DNA from: Pseudomonas sp. 2FG
GTDB taxonomy: Bacteria; Pseudomonadota; Gammaproteobacteria; Pseudomonadales; Pseudomonadaceae
Assembly (NCBI RefSeq): GCF_005502935.1
Contig: NZ_SCMP01000008.1
Span: 62,001 to 126,000 of the forward strand
Length of the DNA: 64,000 bases
Reading direction: 5' to 3'
Shown: piece after piece, positions 40,898-50,090 of the stretch
Numbering within the stretch: the first letter of the stretch is position 1
Layout of the letters: the number at the start of each line of letters is the position of its first letter
Translations under genes and position numbers: made by a program
Notes under the pieces: model-generated
The model's input: the letters and a program-made list of their open reading frames with translations, nothing else
Database searches by the model: none
Told to the model about the DNA's origin: nothing

Positions 40898-42517
40898 TCA
40901 GTGCCCGTGGCGCCGGGCCGAGCGGCGAATCAGGCCGATTACCGGCAACAGCCCGACCAGCACCAGGGTCAACGCCGGCAGCGCGGCACGCGCCCACTCG
41001 CCCTCGCTGGTCATCTCGAACACCCGCACCGCCAGGGTGTCCCAACCGAACGGGCGCATCAGCAAGGTCGCCGGCATCTCCTTCAAGACATCGACGAATA
41101 CCAGCAGGGCCGCGCTCAAGGCGCCGGGCACCAGCAGCGGCAGGTAAAGCTTGAAGAACAGCCCGGGGCCACCGACGCCGAGGCTGCGCGACGCCTCCGG
41201 CAGCGACGGCCGAATTCGCGCCAGGCTGCTTTCCAGCGGGCCGTAAGCCACCGCGATAAAGCGAATCAGGTACGCCAGCAACAGCGCCGCCAGGCTGCCC
41301 AGCAGCAACGGCTTGCCGGCACCGCCGAGCCAGTTCGACAGCGGAATCACCAACTCGCGGTCGAGATAGCTGAACGCCAGCATGATCGACACCGCCAGCA
41401 CCGAGCCGGGCAAGGCGTAGCCGAGGTTGGCCAGACTGACCGCCGAACGGATCGGCCGGGTCGGCGCCAAGCGGTGGGCGAAGGCCAGCAGCAGCGCGAC
41501 CGCGACTGTGATCGCCGCCGCCAGCGCACCGAGATACAGGGTGTGCAGGATCAGCCCGGCATAGCGTTCATCCAGATCGAAACGGCCCCGCTGCCAAAAC
41601 CACAGCAGCAATTGCAGCAGCGGGATGACGAAGGCGCAGGCGAACACCAGGCCGCACCAGGCACTGGCGGCCAACGCGCGCAAGCCGCGCAGGTGATACA
41701 GCGCCTTACCCCGCGGGCGCTCGCTGGAAGGCCGGCTGACGCCACGCGCGCGGCGCTCGCCATAGAGCACCAGCATCACCGCCAACAGCAGCAGACTGGC
41801 GAGCTGGGTCGCGCTGGACAGACTGTAGAAGCCGTACCAGGTCTTGTAGATGGCGGTGGTGAAGGTATCGAAGTTAAACACCGAGACCGCGCCGAAGTCG
41901 GCCAGGGTTTCCATGATCGCCAAGGCCAAGCCGGCGCCAATCGCCGGCCGCGCCACCGGCAGCGCCACGCGCCAGAATGCCTGCCAGGGCGACTGCCCGA
42001 GCACCCGCGCGGCCTCCATCAGGCCCTTGCCCTGGGCGAGAAAAGCGCTGCGCGCCAGCAGGTAGACGTAGGGGTAGAACACCAGCACCAGCACGCTGAT
42101 CACCCCGCCGGTGGAGCGCACCCGCGGCAGCCGCAGGCCGGCGCCGAACCACTCGCGCAACAGGCTTTGCAGCGGCCCGGAAAAATCCAGCAGGCCGACG
42201 AAGACAAAGGCCAGCACGTAGGCGGGGATGGCGAAGGGCAGCATCAAGGCCCAATCGAGCCAGCGCCGCCCGGGGAATTCGCAGAGGCTGGTCAACCACG
42301 CCAGGCTGACGCCGAGCAGCGTCACGCCGACGCCGACGCCGAACACCAGCGTCAGGGTGTTGCCGAGCAGGCGTGGCATCTGCGTCTGCCACAGGTGCGA
42401 CCAGATCTGCAGATCCAGCGACTGCCAGGACAACGCCATGACGCTGAGCGGCAGCAGCACCAGCGCGGCGAGCGCAAAGGCAATCGGATACCAGCGACGC
42501 TGGACAGGATGGGCCAC
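40898..42517 (-). CDS. Ferric-iron ABC transporter permease (two fused halves)
   Basis: A 539-residue FbpB/HitB-type permease of about 12 helices. It carries two EAA loops for ATPase contact, EAARVLGQSPWQAFWRVALP (about 180) and EASRSLGVGGPGLFFKLYLP (about 465), showing a fused tandem permease. I start at GTG 42517 (VAHPVQRRWYPIAFA) because GAGGA lies just before it; a TTG nine codons earlier is possible. The binding protein gene lies immediately upstream. No ATPase gene is adjacent, so the FbpC-type subunit must be supplied from elsewhere. Confidence 0.92.
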   Translation of the reverse strand: MAHPVQRRWYPIAFALAALVLLPLSVMALSWQSLDLQIWSHLWQTQMPRLLGNTLTLVFGVGVGVTLLGVSLAWLTSLCEFPGRRWLDWALMLPFAIPAYVLAFVFVGLLDFSGPLQSLLREWFGAGLRLPRVRSTGGVISVLVLVFYPYVYLLARSAFLAQGKGLMEAARVLGQSPWQAFWRVALPVARPAIGAGLALAIMETLADFGAVSVFNFDTFTTAIYKTWYGFYSLSSATQLASLLLLAVMLVLYGERRARGVSRPSSERPRGKALYHLRGLRALAASAWCGLVFACAFVIPLLQLLLWFWQRGRFDLDERYAGLILHTLYLGALAAAITVAVALLLAFAHRLAPTRPIRSAVSLANLGYALPGSVLAVSIMLAFSYLDRELVIPLSNWLGGAGKPLLLGSLAALLLAYLIRFIAVAYGPLESSLARIRPSLPEASRSLGVGGPGLFFKLYLPLLVPGALSAALLVFVDVLKEMPATLLMRPFGWDTLAVRVFEMTSEGEWARAALPALTLVLVGLLPVIGLIRRSARRHGH

Positions 42518-42612
42518 AAAATCCTCGTCAGGCAGAAAATACAACGCCCCGGGTTTCAGCCGGGGCGCCGAGTATAACCGCGGCTAGCGGTTAGGTGGAC
42601 GTGCCGCGGCGA

Positions 42613-43614
42613 TCAGTTCCAGCCGGCGCGGTCCATCAGCCTGATCGCTTCGGCCTGGCGCTTGCCCGCCACCTCGACCGGGATACTGTCGGCCTTGAAC
42701 GCGCCCCAGCTGGCCACTTCGGCCGACGGCGGCACACTCGGGTTGGCCGGGTATTCCTGGTTGAGCCCGGCAAACAAGGCCTGCGCCTGCGCCCCGGTCA
42801 TCCACTCCACCAGCGCCTTGGCCGCCTCCGGGTGCGGCGCGTATTGGGTCAGGCCGATGCCCGAGAGATTCACGTGGACGCCGCGATCCTGCTGGTTGGG
42901 CCAGAACAGCTTCACCGCCAGGCTCGGCTCCTGCTTGTGCAGGCGCCCGTAGTAGTAGGTGTTGACGATGCCGACATCGCACTGGCCGGCATTGATCGCC
43001 TGGAGCACGGCGATGTCATCGGAGAACACATCGGTGGAGAGGTTGTTGACCCAGCCCTTGAGGATTTCCTCGGCCTGCTGCGCACCATGGGTTTCGATCA
43101 GGGTGGCGGTCAGCGACTGGTTGTAGACCTTCTTCGCCGTGCGCAGACACAACCGGCCCTCCCACTCCTTGCCGGCCAGCGCCTCGTAGGTGGAGAGTTC
43201 CTCCGGCTGCACCCGTTCGCTGGAATAGGCGATGGTCCGCGCGCGCAGCGACAAACCGGTCCAGCTAGCGCTGGAGGAGCGGTATTGCGGCGGAATGTTG
43301 GCGTCGATGACCGGGGACTTGAATGGCTGCAGAATGCCCATCTGCTCGGCCTGCCAGAGGTTGCCGGCGTCCACCGTGAGCAGCAGATCCGCCGTGGCGT
43401 TCTCGCCCTCGGCCTTGATCCGCTGCATCAACGGCGCTTCCTTGTCGGTGATGAACTTCACCGTCACCCCGGTTTTCGCGGTATAGGCATCGAAGACCGG
43501 CTTGATCAGCTCATCGATACGCGAGGAATAGACCACCACCTCCTCGGCAGCCTGAACCGAGGTGGCGGCGATGCTCAGCGCCAGCACAGCGAGAAGTGAG
43601 TTGCGTAGCTGCAT
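42613..43614 (-). CDS. Periplasmic ferric-iron-binding protein (FbpA/HitA type)
   Basis: A 333-residue protein with a signal peptide ([17 protein letters not shown], cleaved near residue 22) and an EEVVVYSSR mature start typical of FbpA. The paired tyrosines that bind Fe3+ are in [13 protein letters not shown]. It hands iron to the permease encoded next. ATG 43614 is used; the preceding GTG is also in frame. A Fur-like site lies 30–48 bp upstream. The order binding protein–permease without an ATPase matches, from memory, the PAO1 arrangement. Confidence 0.93.
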   Translation of the reverse strand: MQLRNSLLAVLALSIAATSVQAAEEVVVYSSRIDELIKPVFDAYTAKTGVTVKFITDKEAPLMQRIKAEGENATADLLLTVDAGNLWQAEQMGILQPFKSPVIDANIPPQYRSSSASWTGLSLRARTIAYSSERVQPEELSTYEALAGKEWEGRLCLRTAKKVYNQSLTATLIETHGAQQAEEILKGWVNNLSTDVFSDDIAVLQAINAGQCDVGIVNTYYYGRLHKQEPSLAVKLFWPNQQDRGVHVNLSGIGLTQYAPHPEAAKALVEWMTGAQAQALFAGLNQEYPANPSVPPSAEVASWGAFKADSIPVEVAGKRQAEAIRLMDRAGWN

Positions 43615-43643
43615 CACGGATGTCTCGTAATAGCTCTAAAGGT

Positions 43644-43662
43644 GCAAATGATAGTAAACCTC
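43644..43662. promoter_or_regulatory. Possible Fur box upstream of the iron-binding protein gene
   Basis: GCAAATGATAGTAAACCTC matches the 19-bp Fur consensus GATAATGATAATCATTATC at 12 positions, including the AATGATA core. It lies 30–48 bp before the start codon of the iron-binding protein gene, where repression by Fur would be expected. The match is moderate. Confidence 0.4.
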
Positions 43663-43807
43663 AGTTGCAACTTGTAGCGATTTCTACAGCGAAGTGTTTC
43701 TCTGATAGATACGGAGTGCCATTGGCTGACCACAGAGATTTCTAAAAATGCGGGTGGGTTGCACCACGTTGGTACACGACCCGCTGTCGATCGCGACGCG
43801 ATGACCA

Positions 43808-43882
43808 CGTAGGGCGGACTCAGGAGCGCAGCGAACAGTCCGCCGCCCGCAATGGCGTACTGCTTCGCGAGTACGCCCTACG
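43808..43882. repeat. Intergenic palindromic repeat overlapping the ubiI stop
   Basis: Outer arms CGTAGGGCG and CGCCCTACG enclose two inner hairpins, GGCGGACT…AGTCCGCC and GGCGTACT…AGTACGCC, giving a three-stem cloverleaf-like element of 75 bp. The right outer arm covers the ubiI stop codon (43878–43880). The GTAGGGCGG and CGCAGCGAA words are common in Pseudomonas intergenic repeats. It may protect or end the ubi–pepP transcript. Confidence 0.7.
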
Positions 43883-45116
43883 CGCGCGCCAACTCCGGCA
43901 GGTCACCGGACAGGCCCAGCGCCTGGCGCACGAACAGCGCCTTGGCCTCGGGCAATCCATCGACCCAGTTGAGGCCCGTGTTACGCAACCAGCGCAGCGG
44001 CAGCGGATCGGCCTGGAACAGGCGCTCGAAGCCCTCCATCGCCGCCATCATCGCCAGGTTATGCGGCATCCGCCGCCGCTCGTAGCGGCTGAGCACCCGC
44101 TCATCGGCCAGGCTTTCGCCACGCTCGAGCGCATGGCGCAGCACCTCGGCCAGCACCGCGGCATCGAGGAAGCCGAGGTTGACCCCCTGCCCCGCCAGCG
44201 GATGAATGCTGTGCGCGGCATCGCCGATCAGCGCCAGCCCAGGTTCGATATAACGCTTGGCATGCCGTTGGCGCAGCGGGATGCACAGGCGCGGATCGGC
44301 TTCCAGCACCTCGCCCAGGCGCCACTCGAAGGCCTTGCCCAGCGCCTGGCAAAAATCCGCGTCGGCCAGCGCCATCAGGCGCTCGGCCTCCACCGGAGTG
44401 GTCGACCAGACGATCGAGCACCAGTCTTGCTCGTCCTGCCCCTCTTGCGCCGTGGCGTCCAGCGGCAGAAAGGCCAGCGGGCCATCGTCCGTAAAGCGCT
44501 GCCAGGCGGTGCGCTGGTGTGGCTGGCGGCAGCGCACGCTGGTAACTATGGCGTGATGCAGATAATCCCACTCACGGGTTGCACAGCCGGCCAGCCGGCG
44601 CACCGCAGAGTTGCCGCCATCCGCCGCAATCACCAACGGCGTGCGCAGTTGCCGGCCGTCGGTCAGGCTCAGCAGCCAGTCATCGCCAGAGCGGCGCAGT
44701 TGTTCCAAGCGGGCATTCGGCATCAAGCCCAGATCGCTGTCATGCAGACGTTCGAGCAGGGCGTCCTGAATCACCCGGTTCTCGACGATATGACCGAGCA
44801 CCTCGGCATGCACGCTGGCCGCGGAAAAATGGATCTGCCCAGTCCCCGAGCCGTCCCACACCTGCATCTCGGCATAGGGACTGCTGCGCCGGGCGGTGAT
44901 CCCGGGCCACACGCCGAGGCGCTCGAGCACCCGCTGGCTGGCCGCCGACAAGGCACTGACGCGCGGCTCGAAGGCGCCGGCGCGGTCGAAGGGTTTGACG
45001 CTGAGCGGGCCGCCGTCCAGCAGCAAAATGTCCAGGCCGCTGTCCTGCAAGGCCAGCGCCAGGGCGCTGCCAACCATGCCAGCACCGACTATTATCAGAT
45101 CCGCACGCATGTCCAT
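43878..45116 (-). CDS. ubiI: UbiI-type FAD monooxygenase of ubiquinone synthesis
   Basis: A 412-residue class A flavoprotein hydroxylase. It has the dinucleotide-binding IIVGAGMVGSALALAL at the start, the VIAADGGNSAVR motif (DG, about 160), and GDAAHSIHPLAGQGVNLGFLD for FAD ribityl binding (about 300). In pseudomonads the copy beside ubiH corresponds to UbiI/VisC, which hydroxylates C5 of the ubiquinone ring. It is the last gene of the ygfB–pepP–ubiH–ubiI operon. UbiF- or UbiM-like specificity cannot be ruled out. Confidence 0.88.
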   Translation of the reverse strand: MDMRADLIIVGAGMVGSALALALQDSGLDILLLDGGPLSVKPFDRAGAFEPRVSALSAASQRVLERLGVWPGITARRSSPYAEMQVWDGSGTGQIHFSAASVHAEVLGHIVENRVIQDALLERLHDSDLGLMPNARLEQLRRSGDDWLLSLTDGRQLRTPLVIAADGGNSAVRRLAGCATREWDYLHHAIVTSVRCRQPHQRTAWQRFTDDGPLAFLPLDATAQEGQDEQDWCSIVWSTTPVEAERLMALADADFCQALGKAFEWRLGEVLEADPRLCIPLRQRHAKRYIEPGLALIGDAAHSIHPLAGQGVNLGFLDAAVLAEVLRHALERGESLADERVLSRYERRRMPHNLAMMAAMEGFERLFQADPLPLRWLRNTGLNWVDGLPEAKALFVRQALGLSGDLPELARA

Positions 45117-45193
45117 GCTTTGAGCCTATCTCGCTTGCGGCTTGCGCCACATCCAAAGGGTTTTATGCCGGCGCCGCGACGTGCAACGCGCCC

Positions 45194-46381
45194 TTAACGG
45201 TCGGCACGGGTGCCGAGGCCCATGGCCTGGCGGGCGAACCAGCGCTTGGCCGGCGGCACCAGATCGAGTCCAAGCAGGCCGAGGTTGCGCCCGGTGGCGA
45301 GCAAGGGTTCGGCATTGCTGAACAGTCGGGTAACGCGATCGGAGAAGCCCACCGTGAGGTGCTGATCCAGCCGCTGGCGCGCGTAATAGCGCTGCAACGT
45401 GGCGAACTCACCAGGCGCCGCCGGGCTGGCCAGCAGTGCCTCGGCCAAGGCCAGGGCATCGCGCAGCGACAGGTTGTAACCCTGCCCGGCAATCGGATGC
45501 AGGCTGTGCGCCGCATTACCGAGCACGACCAAGTTGGGCCGCACCTGCTCTTGCGCCTCGATCAGCGCCAGCGGATAGACATGCCGCGCACCGACCTGGC
45601 GCAAAGCCCCCAGGCGATAACCAAAGGCCTGCTGCAACTCGGCCAGGAAACTGCGCTCATCCAGCTTGGCCAGACGCTCGGCATCCTGGCCCGGACGGGT
45701 CCAGATCAGCGCGCAGCGGTTGTCCGCCAGCGGCAGCAAGGCCAGCGGCCCATCGTCGGTAAACCGCTCGAAGGCTTGGCCTGCATGCGCCTCGCCCGGC
45801 GTGATGTTGGCGATCAGCGCGCTCTGCTGGTAAGGCGTGTGCTTCACGCCGATCCCGAGCTGCTCACGCAGACCGGATCGACCACCGTCGGCCAGAACCG
45901 CCAGGTCGCAATCCAGGATCGACTCGTCATTCAAGGTCAGCCGATAGCCGTCGCCCAGCGTCTCCAGGCCGCCGACTTCCGCCGGGCAGCGCCAACTGAC
46001 CACCTCATGATCCAGCGCCTGCCAGAGGCAGTGACCGAGCCAGGCGTTCTCGGCCACATAACCGAGCGCCGGCACGCCCTCTTCCTCGGCGCTCAGCCGC
46101 GCCGCGCCGAAGCGCCCGCGATCAGACACATGGATATGCAAAATCGGCTCGGCGTGTGCGGCGATGCTCTGCCACAGGCCCAGGCGCTGATAAATCTGCT
46201 GGCTGCCGAAGGACAGCGCGGTCGAGCGCGCGTCATAGCTGGGCTGATAGCCGTCGCCCGGGGCGAACGGCTCGATCAGCACGATCCTCCAGCCCCGCGC
46301 CTTGGCGCCCGCCTGCAAGACCAGAGCCAGGCTGGCGCCGACCAGGCCGCCGCCGATGATCGCCAGATTCGCTCGATTCAC
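45194..46381 (-). CDS. ubiH: UbiH, 2-octaprenyl-6-methoxyphenol hydroxylase
   Basis: A 395-residue flavoprotein hydroxylase of the same family as the next gene, with AIIGGGLVGASLALVL, VLADGGRSGLR and GNAAHSLHPIAGQGYNLSLRDA. UbiH hydroxylates C1 of the aromatic ring in ubiquinone synthesis. The start is a GTG at 46381, four bases after the pepP stop, with AGGCGGC upstream, indicating translational coupling to pepP. Identity as UbiH rather than another ring hydroxylase relies on its position next to pepP and the family pattern. Confidence 0.92.
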   Translation of the reverse strand: MNRANLAIIGGGLVGASLALVLQAGAKARGWRIVLIEPFAPGDGYQPSYDARSTALSFGSQQIYQRLGLWQSIAAHAEPILHIHVSDRGRFGAARLSAEEEGVPALGYVAENAWLGHCLWQALDHEVVSWRCPAEVGGLETLGDGYRLTLNDESILDCDLAVLADGGRSGLREQLGIGVKHTPYQQSALIANITPGEAHAGQAFERFTDDGPLALLPLADNRCALIWTRPGQDAERLAKLDERSFLAELQQAFGYRLGALRQVGARHVYPLALIEAQEQVRPNLVVLGNAAHSLHPIAGQGYNLSLRDALALAEALLASPAAPGEFATLQRYYARQRLDQHLTVGFSDRVTRLFSNAEPLLATGRNLGLLGLDLVPPAKRWFARQAMGLGTRADR

Positions 46382-46385
46382 CGGT

Positions 46386-47720
46386 TCAAGCCGCCTGGAT
46401 TCGTGCGGCAGCCATCAAGGCCTCGATCTCGGCAACCGTCTTCGGCGCGTGGAGAGTCAGAATCTCGCAGCCGGTCTTGGTCACCACCACATCGTCTTCG
46501 ATCCGCACGCCGATGCCGCGCCACTTCTTCGCCACGTGCTGATTGTCCACGGCGATGTAGATGCCCGGCTCGACGGTCAGTGCCATGCCCACTTCCAGCA
46601 CGCGCCACTCGCCGCCGACCTTGTAGTCGCCGACGTCATGCACGTCCATGCCCAACCAGTGCCCGGCGCGGTGCATGTAGAAGGCCTTGTAGGCTTCGCT
46701 GGCGATCAGCTCGCCGACCTCGCCTTCCAGCAGACCCAGCTCAACCAGCCCGGCGGTGATCACCTGCACTGTGGCTTCGTGGGCTTCGTTCCAGTGCTTG
46801 CCGGGGGCAATCACGGCGAACGCCGCTTCCTGGGATTTCAGCACCAGCTCGTAGATGGCCTTCTGTTCCGCGGAAAACTTGCCGCTGACCGGAAAGGTGC
46901 GGGTGATATCGCTGGCGTAGCAGTCGATCTCGCAACCGGCGTCGATCAGCACTAGGTCGCCGTCCTTGAGCGGCGCATCGTTCTCGCGGTAATGCAGGAT
47001 GCAGGCATTGCGCCCGGTGGCGACTATCGAGCCGTAGGCCGGCATCTTCGCCCCGCCCTTGCGAAACTCGTAGTCCAGCTCGGCTTCCAGGTGATATTCA
47101 CTCAAACCGGCGCGGCTGGCCTGCATCGCGCGGATGTGCGCACGGGACGAAATCTGTGCGGCTTCGCGCATCACCTTCACTTCATTGGCCGACTTGTACA
47201 GGCGCATGTCGTGCAGCAGATGGTCGAGGGCGACGAATTCGTTCGGCGGCTGTGCGCCCTGACGGGCCTTCGAGCGGATCACGTTAATCCAGTCCATCAG
47301 GTGCCGATCGAACTCCTGATTGGTGCCCATGGCGTAATAGACCCGCTCGCGGCCTTCGATCAAGCCCGGGAGAATGTCGTCGATATCGCCGATGGGGAAC
47401 GCGTCGTCGGCACCGAACGCACTGATCGCACCATCCTGACCGGCGCGCAGGCCATCCCAGAGCTCGCGCTCGGGATCACGCTCACGGCAGAACAGCAGGT
47501 ACTCGCCATGGGCGCGACCGGGGATCAGCACCATCACCGCTTCCGGCTCGGGAAAGCCGCTGAGGTACTGGAAGTCACTGTCCTGACGGTAGACGTGCTC
47601 GACGTCGCGGTTGCGGATATACACCGGCGCCGCCGGCAGAATGGCGATGCTGTTGGGTTCCATCTGCGCCATCAGCGCCTTGCGCCGACGGGCGTATTCC
47701 GACTTGGGGATGCTGATCAT
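46386..47720 (-). CDS. pepP: Xaa-Pro aminopeptidase P
   Basis: PepP removes N-terminal residues preceding proline. The 444 residues have an N-terminal creatinase-like domain and a C-terminal pita-bread metalloprotease domain. The metal ligands are visible: Asp in LIDAGCEID and SDITRTF, His in HWLGMDVHD, Glu in TVEPGIYI and in GVRIEDDVVV. It is followed four bases later by ubiH; pepP–ubiH linkage is widely conserved. A direct repeat of TAACGGCTGAA lies between it and the upstream ygfB-type gene. The ATG has no strong ribosome-binding site. Confidence 0.96.
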   Translation of the reverse strand: MISIPKSEYARRRKALMAQMEPNSIAILPAAPVYIRNRDVEHVYRQDSDFQYLSGFPEPEAVMVLIPGRAHGEYLLFCRERDPERELWDGLRAGQDGAISAFGADDAFPIGDIDDILPGLIEGRERVYYAMGTNQEFDRHLMDWINVIRSKARQGAQPPNEFVALDHLLHDMRLYKSANEVKVMREAAQISSRAHIRAMQASRAGLSEYHLEAELDYEFRKGGAKMPAYGSIVATGRNACILHYRENDAPLKDGDLVLIDAGCEIDCYASDITRTFPVSGKFSAEQKAIYELVLKSQEAAFAVIAPGKHWNEAHEATVQVITAGLVELGLLEGEVGELIASEAYKAFYMHRAGHWLGMDVHDVGDYKVGGEWRVLEVGMALTVEPGIYIAVDNQHVAKKWRGIGVRIEDDVVVTKTGCEILTLHAPKTVAEIEALMAAARIQAA

Positions 47721-47768
47721 GGGCAGACTCGACCTACTTAGATAACGGCTGAATAACGGCTGAAAAAA

Positions 47769-48323
47769 TCAGTGCAGGGACGGCTTAGCTGCCGGCGCAG
47801 GCGCTTTCGCGCACTCGGTAAACAGCAGCAAGGGCGCGACTCGCAGGTATTCCATGACTTCCATATAGTCGCTTTCGCCGTCCTCGGACTCTTCCAGTGC
47901 GCTCTGCACCTGGGCGATGGCCGCCAGGTCCTGCAACACTTCGACCGCTTCGCCGCTCAACGCCGCATCACGTGCGGTCAGACCGAAGCCGCCGAGGAAG
48001 CCCTGGCACCATTGGCCAAGCGCCACGGCGCGTTCAGCCAGCGGCGCCTCATCCGACGGCAGCAGCAACACCACGGCCATGTCGTCACCGGTCAGCTCGC
48101 CTTTGACCAGCTCCTGCAGGCCGATCAGCGCCTGCCGCACATTATCCTGCGGCGCGCCGCCGAGCAGTTCGGCGGCGTCCACCAGCCAGGGATCGAGCTC
48201 GAAGCCGGCACCGGCACAACTACGGCCCAGCAACAGGCCATGCAGTTCGGCGGGCGAGACGGGTTGGCCACTGCTGGCGAGCAGGGCGGCGAAAGCGCTA
48301 TACGGGGAGTTTTGAGTGGGCAT
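47769..48323 (-). CDS. YgfB/UPF0149-family protein
   Basis: A 184-residue acidic protein of the YgfB family. [11 protein letters not shown] opens the domain, [11 protein letters not shown] is the family's most diagnostic segment, and an acidic [18 protein letters not shown] follows. In P. aeruginosa YgfB has been linked to control of AlpA and ampDh3 and thereby β-lactam resistance; whether this copy does the same is not shown. I chose ATG 48323; a TTG two codons earlier is in frame. It heads the pepP–ubiH–ubiI operon and diverges from the zapA locus. Confidence 0.88.
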   Translation of the reverse strand: MPTQNSPYSAFAALLASSGQPVSPAELHGLLLGRSCAGAGFELDPWLVDAAELLGGAPQDNVRQALIGLQELVKGELTGDDMAVVLLLPSDEAPLAERAVALGQWCQGFLGGFGLTARDAALSGEAVEVLQDLAAIAQVQSALEESEDGESDYMEVMEYLRVAPLLLFTECAKAPAPAAKPSLH

Positions 48324-48480
48324 CGGCAACTAGGCGCCAGTGGGCGCAATGACTAGAATGAAGGCCTCGTATCCTAGCACCGGCAGGCGCGCCAAGACCA
48401 TCGAAGGCCGCCGACAGGTTTGCACCTTCACCGAACTGATCCTATATAGTTCTGGTTATTCAACGCCCTAGTGAGAACCC

Positions 48481-48687
48481 ATGGAAGACGCCGATCTGCA
48501 CGCGCTTACCACCAAGCTGGAACTGCTAATCCAGCGCGTCGAGCAGCTTAAAGCCGACAACCGAGTCTTACGTGCGCATGAACAGGCCTGGCGCGAGGAG
48601 CGCGCCCATCTGATTGAAAAGAACGAAACGGCCCGGCACAAGGTCGAATCGATGATTTCGCGCCTGAGAGCCCTGGAGCAGGATTAA
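48481..48687 (+). CDS. Small ZapB-like coiled-coil protein (TIGR02449 type)
   Basis: A 68-residue, almost entirely helical protein with leucine-rich heptads (TTKLELLIQRVEQLKADNRVL … RLRALEQ), typical of the family found directly upstream of zapA in many gammaproteobacteria. It resembles ZapB, which bridges the Z ring. Its stop overlaps the zapA start by one base (TAATGA), so the two are translated together. Confidence 0.9.
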   Translation: MEDADLHALTTKLELLIQRVEQLKADNRVLRAHEQAWREERAHLIEKNETARHKVESMISRLRALEQD

Positions 48688-48998
48688 TGACCTCGAATAC
48701 CGTTACCGTGCACATCCTCGATAAAGACTACTGCATCGCCTGCCCGGTAGATGAGCGCGCCAACCTGGAAAGCGCCGCGCGCTATCTGGATGGCAAGATG
48801 CGCGAGATCCGCAGCGGCGGCAAAGTCATAGGCGCCGACCGGGTCGCCGTGATGGCGGCGCTGAACATCACCCACGATCTGCTGCACAAGCAGCAGCGCC
48901 TGGATCAGGACGCCAGTTCGACCCGCGAGCATGTGCGTGACCTGCTGGAGCGCGTCGATCACGCCCTGGCCACCGATCCGGATGCCGGCCATAGCTGA
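48687..48998 (+). CDS. zapA: ZapA, FtsZ-ring stabilising protein
   Basis: ZapA binds FtsZ and bundles protofilaments at the division site. The 103 residues show VTVHILDKDYCIACP, the FtsZ-binding globular head, followed by VAVMAALNITHDLL and a C-terminal coiled coil (about 65–95). The start overlaps the stop of the ZapB-like gene. 6S RNA lies immediately downstream, an arrangement conserved in Pseudomonas. Confidence 0.95.
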   Translation: MTSNTVTVHILDKDYCIACPVDERANLESAARYLDGKMREIRSGGKVIGADRVAVMAALNITHDLLHKQQRLDQDASSTREHVRDLLERVDHALATDPDAGHS

Positions 48999-49019
48999 TT
49001 GCAGCGCGGCGGATTGGGG

Positions 49020-49025
49020 TATACT
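49020..49025 (+). promoter_or_regulatory. -10 box of the 6S RNA promoter
   Basis: TATACT lies about seven bases before the predicted 6S RNA start. A TTGCAG at 48999–49004 could be the -35 box with a 15-bp spacer, which is short; the region lies just after the zapA stop. Confidence 0.55.
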
Positions 49026-49031
49026 GGCCCC

Positions 49032-49209
49032 CGCTCCCTGGTGTGTGCGCCAGTTGGTGATGTCCCTGAGCCGATACGCACAAACCCGGGGGTTGCAAGT
49101 TGGAGCCGGTGTGCATGTCCGCCTGACGGAAAGCCTTAACGCTCCCTGCAACCTCCACCTTGAACTTTCGGGTTCAAGGGCCAAGCCGACAGCGGCACGC
49201 CGGGGGGTC
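49032..49209 (+). ncRNA. ssrS: 6S RNA
   Basis: 6S RNA mimics an open promoter and holds sigma-70 RNA polymerase in stationary phase. The region between zapA and the folate cyclo-ligase gene matches the Pseudomonas 6S pattern: CCCTGGTGTG near the 5' end, GATGTCCCTGAGCCGATA, CGGTGTGCATGTCCGC, GACGGAAAGCCTTAACG, and CCTTGAACTTTCGGGTTCAA before GCCGACAGCGGCACG. The ends pair (CGCTCCCTGG… with …CGGGGGG), giving the closing stem with a central bulge. Exact ends are estimated. The zapA–ssrS–fau order is typical. Confidence 0.9.
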
Positions 49210-49305
49210 TTATTTTTCACCATCATTGCCAGCCATCAAGGGTGGCAGTGGTGCTGTCGATTGCACTCAACAGCAGTCGCTAGCAACTGAGGTTATCGCC
49301 CCTCG

Positions 49306-49962
49306 ATGATGACTTCAGCCGCACTTTCCCGCCCGCAACTTCGCCGCTTGCTGCGCACAGCCCGCCGCGCGCTTAGCCCGCATGAGCAGCGCCAGGCCGC
49401 CCAGCGCCTGTATCGGCAACTCGCACAAGATCCACGCTTTCGCCGCGCCCGGCATATCGCGCTGTACCTGCCGACGGATGGTGAGATTGATCCACGCCTG
49501 CTGCTGCGCGCCGCCCAGCGCCGTGGCAAGGCCACCTACTTACCGGTATTGAGCGCCTGGCCGCGCACCAAGATGGTGTTCCAACGCATCCGCCCCCACG
49601 AGCGACTGATGCCTAACCGCTTCCGCATTCAGGAACCACGCGCCAACCGCAAACAGCAGCGCAAAGTCTGGGCCTTGGACTTGGTCTTGTTGCCACTGGT
49701 GGGTTTCGATAGCGTCGGCGGCCGTCTCGGCATGGGCGGCGGTTTTTATGACCGCAGCCTGGCATACCTGAGCCTGCGCAAAAATTGGCACAAACCGACC
49801 TTGCTGGGGTTGGCGCACGAATGTCAGAAGGTCGATCGACTGACGCTGGCCAGCTGGGATGTGCCGCTGCACGCGACAGTCACGGATCGGGCGTGGTACG
49901 CCGACCGGGGCTGTGGCACCGCGATCCCTGCGGTAGCCACCGGTGCCGTCAGACAGCCTTAA
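49306..49962 (+). CDS. fau: 5-formyltetrahydrofolate cyclo-ligase
   Basis: This enzyme converts 5-formyl-THF to 5,10-methenyl-THF with ATP. The 218 residues contain LRTARRALSPHEQ (substrate side), ALYLPTDGEIDPRLLL and the P-loop-like GFDSVGGRLGMGGGFYDRSL near 135. The last 20 residues look like an extension. The gene follows 6S RNA, with which it is often co-transcribed. Its stop lies in a CCTTAAGG palindrome shared with the stop of the convergent small gene. No strong ribosome-binding site precedes ATG 49306. Confidence 0.92.
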   Translation: MMTSAALSRPQLRRLLRTARRALSPHEQRQAAQRLYRQLAQDPRFRRARHIALYLPTDGEIDPRLLLRAAQRRGKATYLPVLSAWPRTKMVFQRIRPHERLMPNRFRIQEPRANRKQQRKVWALDLVLLPLVGFDSVGGRLGMGGGFYDRSLAYLSLRKNWHKPTLLGLAHECQKVDRLTLASWDVPLHATVTDRAWYADRGCGTAIPAVATGAVRQP

Positions 49963-50090
49963 GGTTGTTGCGACAGATTGACTGGGGCATCGCTTTGACG
50001 CTCCCACAAACTCTGGGTGTAACCCGTAGTCACCACACCCAGGCCGAACAGAATGACCAATACCCACAATAGATCTGGTTTACGCTTCAT
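49959..50090 (-). CDS. 43-residue membrane protein
   Basis: The minus strand encodes MKRKPDLLWVLVILFGLGVV and continues TTGYTQSLWERQSDAPVNLS before the last three residues. Two or three positive residues at the start, one transmembrane helix (about residues 7–23) and a short tail fit a small inner-membrane protein. GGGGGAGG lies seven bases before the ATG, a very strong ribosome-binding site, which makes the gene convincing despite its length. Its stop overlaps the fau stop. I do not know a function. Confidence 0.8.
   Translation of the reverse strand: MKRKPDLLWVLVILFGLGVVTTGYTQSLWERQSDAPVNLSQQP

Noticed and set aside
47742..47765. Duplicated TAACGGCTGAA between the ygfB-type gene and pepP
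   Set aside because: Two short copies only, too little to support a regulatory or mobile feature.
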